DNA of 64,000 nucleotides, taken from Streptomyces sp. CB02009. Its GTDB lineage: Bacteria > Actinomycetota > Actinomycetes > Streptomycetales > Streptomycetaceae. Both the position numbers and the translations under genes were made by a program. This document shows, piece by piece, positions 61,042 to 64,000 of the stretch. The DNA lies in assembly GCF_001905825.1 (NCBI RefSeq), contig NZ_LIVV01000012.1, positions 74,268 through 138,267 of the forward strand. Reading direction: 5' to 3'. Numbering within the stretch: position 1 is the first letter of the stretch; every line of letters starts with the position of its first letter. Under the pieces are notes generated by a model. That model ran no database searches. It saw only the letters and a program-made list of their open reading frames with translations, and was not told the origin of the DNA.

Positions 61042-61638
61042 GTGAGCCATCCGCCAGGCGGATATCAGGTGGCACGGATCAGTGAGGATCCGGAGGCGTT
61101 CGAGGCGTTCTACCGGGAGCACGTGCAGGCGATGCTGCGGTACGCCGCTCGGCGCTGCCGAGATTCCTTCGACGCCGCGGATCTGGTGGCCGACGTGTTC
61201 CTGGCGGCGATCTCAGCGGCTTCCGGATACCGCGAGGAGCTGGGCAGCCCTCGCGCGTGGTTGCACGGCATCGCCCGCAACGTCGCTGCGGCCGAGGACC
61301 GGCGCGCGGCACGTCTCTGGTCGGCGGAGAGCCGGATCTGTGGTCACTGACTCCTGGAGAGCGATGACATCGCCCGGCTGGAGGAGCGCCTTGATGCCGA
61401 GAAGGTCGGCCGTGACCTGCTTCAGGGCATGAGCGCGCTGCCGTCCAGCCAGCGGGCCGTACTGGAGATGGTTGCCGTCGACGGATTGACCGTCACCGAA
61501 GCGGCCGCCGCTCTGCGCATTAGCACCGTGGCGGCCCGGGTGCGGCTGCATCGTGCCCGCCGAGCCATGCAGGGCCGACTCGCCAAGACGGCGGGGCCAC
61601 GCTCCGCTCCGTCCCCATCCGTATGGGAGGTCTCATGA
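61042..61638 (+). pseudogene. ECF sigma factor with an in-frame TGA between regions 2 and 4
   Basis: Reading from the GTG at 61042, region 2 is good (FEAFYREHVQAMLRYAARRC, SFDAADLVADVFLAAI, AWLHGIARNVAAAEDRRA). A TGA stands at 61348-61350. The same frame then goes on without a break as LLESDDIARLEERL and region 4 (LPSSQRAVLEMVAVDGLTVT, ALRISTVAARVRLHRARRAM) to the stop at 61638. One base change (for example from CGA) would restore a 198-residue sigma. No indel is needed. It is either a nonsense mutation, readthrough or a sequence error. The stop overlaps the partner ATG by 4 bp. Confidence 0.85.
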
Positions 61639-62351
61639 ACCCCGAACGCTTCGAGGAGCGCTTGATGAACGAGTTGAAGGACCATGTCGAGCAGCGTGCT
61701 CTGGCCGCGAGTGCCGCGGAGGCGACCGCCCGCACTGCGACGGTTCGACACAGGCGCTGGGTCCCGGTCGCTCTGGCCACCGGCCTCGCCGCCTCGGTCG
61801 CCGCTGTCGTCCTCGTCCTGAACCCGATCGGGGGCGCCGGGTCGCCGGTGGCCGGAGCGGACGGGGCGGAGCCCCCGACCGCCGACTCGCTCGATCGCAT
61901 CGCCACGGTCGCCTACACGCTGAAGCGTGACCGGCGCGGAGTCGTGAGCGTCACCATTCGTGACGCCGACGCCGCACGGCCGAACCCTGCCCGGCTCCAG
62001 CAGGACCTTCGGGAGATGGGCGTGAACGCCCGTGTCTACCAGGACGATCCGACCTGCCGACCGGACCAGGGAGAGGATCCCGACCTCGGCCACGCCACGC
62101 TCAAGGCCATCGATCTCCACCACCGCGACGGCGCCTTCACGGCCACCGTCCGCCCCGACAGGTTCCCTGCCGGAACTCATCTGGAGATCGTTCTTTCGCC
62201 CAGCTCGGTGGATCCGGCCCAGATCGACGACCTCACTTTCGGTCTGCGTACGGGCGCAGCCCCTGAGTGTCGCCACACGGCCTTCTCCGAGAGCGAGCTC
62301 CCCGTCCGCCGGGCCACCACGGAAGGAGAGCTGGTTCCTGACCGCCGTTGA
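61635..62351 (+). CDS. Membrane-anchored anti-sigma-like partner
   Basis: 238 residues from the ATG at 61635 (GGGAGG upstream). A cytoplasmic helix (FEERLMNELKDHVEQRALAA), one membrane segment (about 44-62, WVPVALATGLAASVAAVVLV) and an outer domain with two cysteines (DDPTCRPDQ, APECRHTAF). It follows the sigma gene with ATGA overlap. The outer domain is not clearly related to those at 2839 and 43167. Confidence 0.75.
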   Translation: MNPERFEERLMNELKDHVEQRALAASAAEATARTATVRHRRWVPVALATGLAASVAAVVLVLNPIGGAGSPVAGADGAEPPTADSLDRIATVAYTLKRDRRGVVSVTIRDADAARPNPARLQQDLREMGVNARVYQDDPTCRPDQGEDPDLGHATLKAIDLHHRDGAFTATVRPDRFPAGTHLEIVLSPSSVDPAQIDDLTFGLRTGAAPECRHTAFSESELPVRRATTEGELVPDRR

Positions 62352-62419
62352 TGGTTCTGGGCGATGCTCGGCCACGGCGACGGCGGGGGACTTGGCTCGG
62401 TCGACCTGGGGGAGCCGGT

Positions 62420-63697
62420 TCAGACGGGTTCCTCCCGGTCGCTCGGGCGAAGGAGGCTGCGTCGTCCGAGGGAGGGAAGCGTCATCAGCGCGCCCGCTGC
62501 GAGAACGGCGCCGACGCCGGCCACCACCCAGATGGCCCGGCCCGTGGCGGCAGCGGAACTGCCGGTGGAGGCGAGTTGCGCGGTGTAGATCGACGAAGCC
62601 AGAGCCAGGGCGACGGACCGCCGACCTGACGTCCGAGCAGCAGTGTCCCCACCGCGGCTCCCATGTCGCGCGGTGCGACGGCGCTCTGCACGGTTATCTG
62701 CAGAGCGGAGAACGTGGGGCCGCTCCCCACACCGATGAGGGCCATGTACAGGGCCGCCTGCCAGTCCGGAGTGCCGGGGGCGAACTGCGAGAAGCCGAGA
62801 GCGCCCCGAGCCACCAGGCCGTATCCGGCCAGCACGGCCGTCCGGAGTCTCCCGCCCTGTCCGCCCTTCCTGCCGCGCGATGAAGGCGGCTCCTCCATTG
62901 ACGGAGAGGTAAAGCCCCACGAGAAGGGGATAGATGAGGAGACCTGAGTGGGTGGCGTCCACTCCCTTCAGGTGCTGGAAGTACGGCGGCAGCAGCAGGA
63001 TGCAGGAGAACAGCGCGAAGGTCGAAGCGGTACCGGATGCGAGCAGGGCTGCGACGTGGCGGCTGAACAGCAGTCCGGGCGGTACGAGCGGTGCGGGTGC
63101 CAGCTCTCGGCCCGGACGAAGACGAAGAGCAGCCCGCATCCCAGGCCGAGGGCTCCCAGGCTGCCGAGCGACGCCCAGTCCTCGGACCGGGTGGAGGAGT
63201 CCAGTCCCTGGAGGATGGGCCCGACGGCCAGGACCAGGACCGAGATGCCGAGCAGATCTAGTGGGATCCGGCGGGACTCGTTGCGGCCCAGCTTCGCCGG
63301 CAGCACGCGGAGGATTACACACAGCGCCGCGATTCCGATAAGCAGGTTGACCAGGAGCGTCGATCTCCGGCCGACCGTGTCGGTCAGGAACCCTCCCACC
63401 AGCGGACCGCCGAGGAAACTCAGCGCCATGAGGCCGGCCAGCGCTCCCTGCGCCGAAGATCTGCATTGACCCGTGTGCAAGTCGGACACCATAAGGAACG
63501 ACAGTCCCTCCAGCGCACCTGCCCTCAAACCCTGGACGGCACGGAAGGCGATCAGCTGGCCCATCGACTGGGCTCCCGCGCAGGCAGCCGATCCGGCCAG
63601 GAAGATCAGCATGCCGACGACGAGGAGCAGACGCCTTCCATACCGGTCGGAGAGTCGGGTGTAGACGAACAGCGTCACCGTCGCGGGCGAAAACGCG
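62420..63697 (-). pseudogene. Decayed DHA2-type MFS drug transporter
   Basis: The family can be read across at least three frames: VTLFVYTRLSDRYGRRLLLV to LFVFVRAES (63690-63110), LFSRHVAALLASGTASTFAL to NGGAAFIARQEG (to about 62890), GLVARGALGFSQF to GAAVGTLLLGRQVGG (to about 62620), then SIYTAQLASTGSS to the end. The first two helices are missing because the gene is cut at about 63697 by the PadR remnant. Non-functional. Confidence 0.85.
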
Positions 63698-63947
63698 GTG
63701 AGGCTCTTCTTCGCGGGCATGCTCACCCCCGAGGACCGGCAGGCCGCAGGCTGCCGTGATCTCGCCTATGTGGAGGAGCAGATCAGGACGCTCGAAGTGC
63801 TCCGCGAGCAGGTACAGGCCGCACCCCCCTCCGCAGTACTTCCTCGCGACGATCGAGCTGGGGCTCCGGGTGAACGCCGTCTATCGCGAATGGCTCGAGG
63901 AACAGATCGACCAGGCAGAACAGGAAGCAGGAGGACACCATGACTGA
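63698..63947 (+). pseudogene. C-terminal remnant of a PadR-family regulator
   Basis: RLFFAGMLTPEDRQAA and EEQIRTLEVLREQVQ, then in a shifted frame HPPPQYFLATIELGL, NAVYREWLEEQIDQAE, match the C-terminal helical region of PadR/VirR-type regulators. The DNA-binding half is missing and a shift occurs in a C run at about 63825. The stop overlaps the next ATG. Confidence 0.75.
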
Positions 63948-64000
63948 GCGCACGTTCCGGATCGCCGTACGCGGCTCCTTCGACCGGCTGACCCAGCCGC
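63940..64000 (+). CDS. Start of a gene cut by the window end (possibly DUF6204-like)
   Basis: Only MTERTFRIAVRGSFDRLTQP is visible. The ATG lies inside the end of the PadR remnant (8-bp overlap), so it was once co-translated with it. The start resembles DUF6204-type proteins that follow PadR genes in Streptomyces, but this is a weak guess from 20 residues. Confidence 0.5.
   Translation, partial: MTERTFRIAVRGSFDRLTQP

Overview
The window looks like a chromosomal stretch, probably an arm or accessory region, of a high-GC actinomycete of the Streptomyces type. The support is very high G+C with strong third-position bias, many Sec- and Tat-exported proteins, SigE-type sigma factors, TetR and GntR regulators next to small catabolic operons, at least two genes with the rare TTA codon (PBP at 1075-2709, small protein at 13119-13325), and G+C-rich hairpins between convergent genes. 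I see no rRNA, tRNA, CRISPR array, phage or conjugation genes.

Layout. 1-16 kb: a secreted cysteine-protease-like protein, a glycosyltransferase PBP with an eroded transpeptidase domain, a SigE-type sigma factor with a membrane-anchored partner and a secreted near-copy of that partner's outer domain, a DMT permease, a frameshifted nucleoside hydrolase, a D-Ala-D-Ala carboxypeptidase, a neutral ceramidase and several small secreted proteins. 15.4-22.5 kb: amidase, TetR and SDR that appear to share an operator, small secreted or hypothetical proteins and a DUF2079 membrane protein. 22.6-26.2 kb: ABC exporter operon (permease plus two ATPases) with a divergent TetR. 26.2-33.7 kb: a lipid or hydroxy-acid oxidation cluster (enoyl-CoA hydratase, P450, zinc-ribbon SDR, TetR, acyl-CoA dehydrogenase plus APH-like kinase). 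33.8-41.5 kb: a worn region with a frameshifted MFS gene, a truncated protease-like fragment, a sphingomyelinase, a decayed IS630-type element and a second full-length but mutated protease-like gene. 42-50.4 kb: a second SigE-type sigma and partner linked to a MurJ-like flippase and an L,D-transpeptidase, then a flavin dehydrogenase and a ketopantoate-reductase-like protein. 50.5-57.4 kb: fatty-acid hydroxylase with GntR, GH15 glucanohydrolase, APC permease diverging from a saccharopine-dehydrogenase-like enzyme. 57.4-64 kb: small secreted proteins, an SDR, a third sigma/partner pair whose sigma gene has an in-frame TGA, and a junction between decayed MFS and PadR remnants.

Two themes run across the window. 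First, a 17-bp inverted repeat, TGAGTA-N5-TACTCA with variants, occurs about 19 times, mostly 60-150 bp upstream of start codons and mainly before secreted, membrane or single-gene units. Its geometry matches the HspR-associated inverted repeat (CTTGAGT-N7-ACTCAAG), but the genes are not heat-shock genes. It is the best candidate here for an undescribed regulon. Second, three sigma/anti-sigma-like modules are present; in the first, a 460-bp segment encoding the partner's extracellular domain is duplicated as a separate secreted protein.

Several genes are split by apparent loss of one base (nucleoside hydrolase, SDR, MFS, transposase, protease-like). From sequence alone I cannot tell assembly error from real gene decay.
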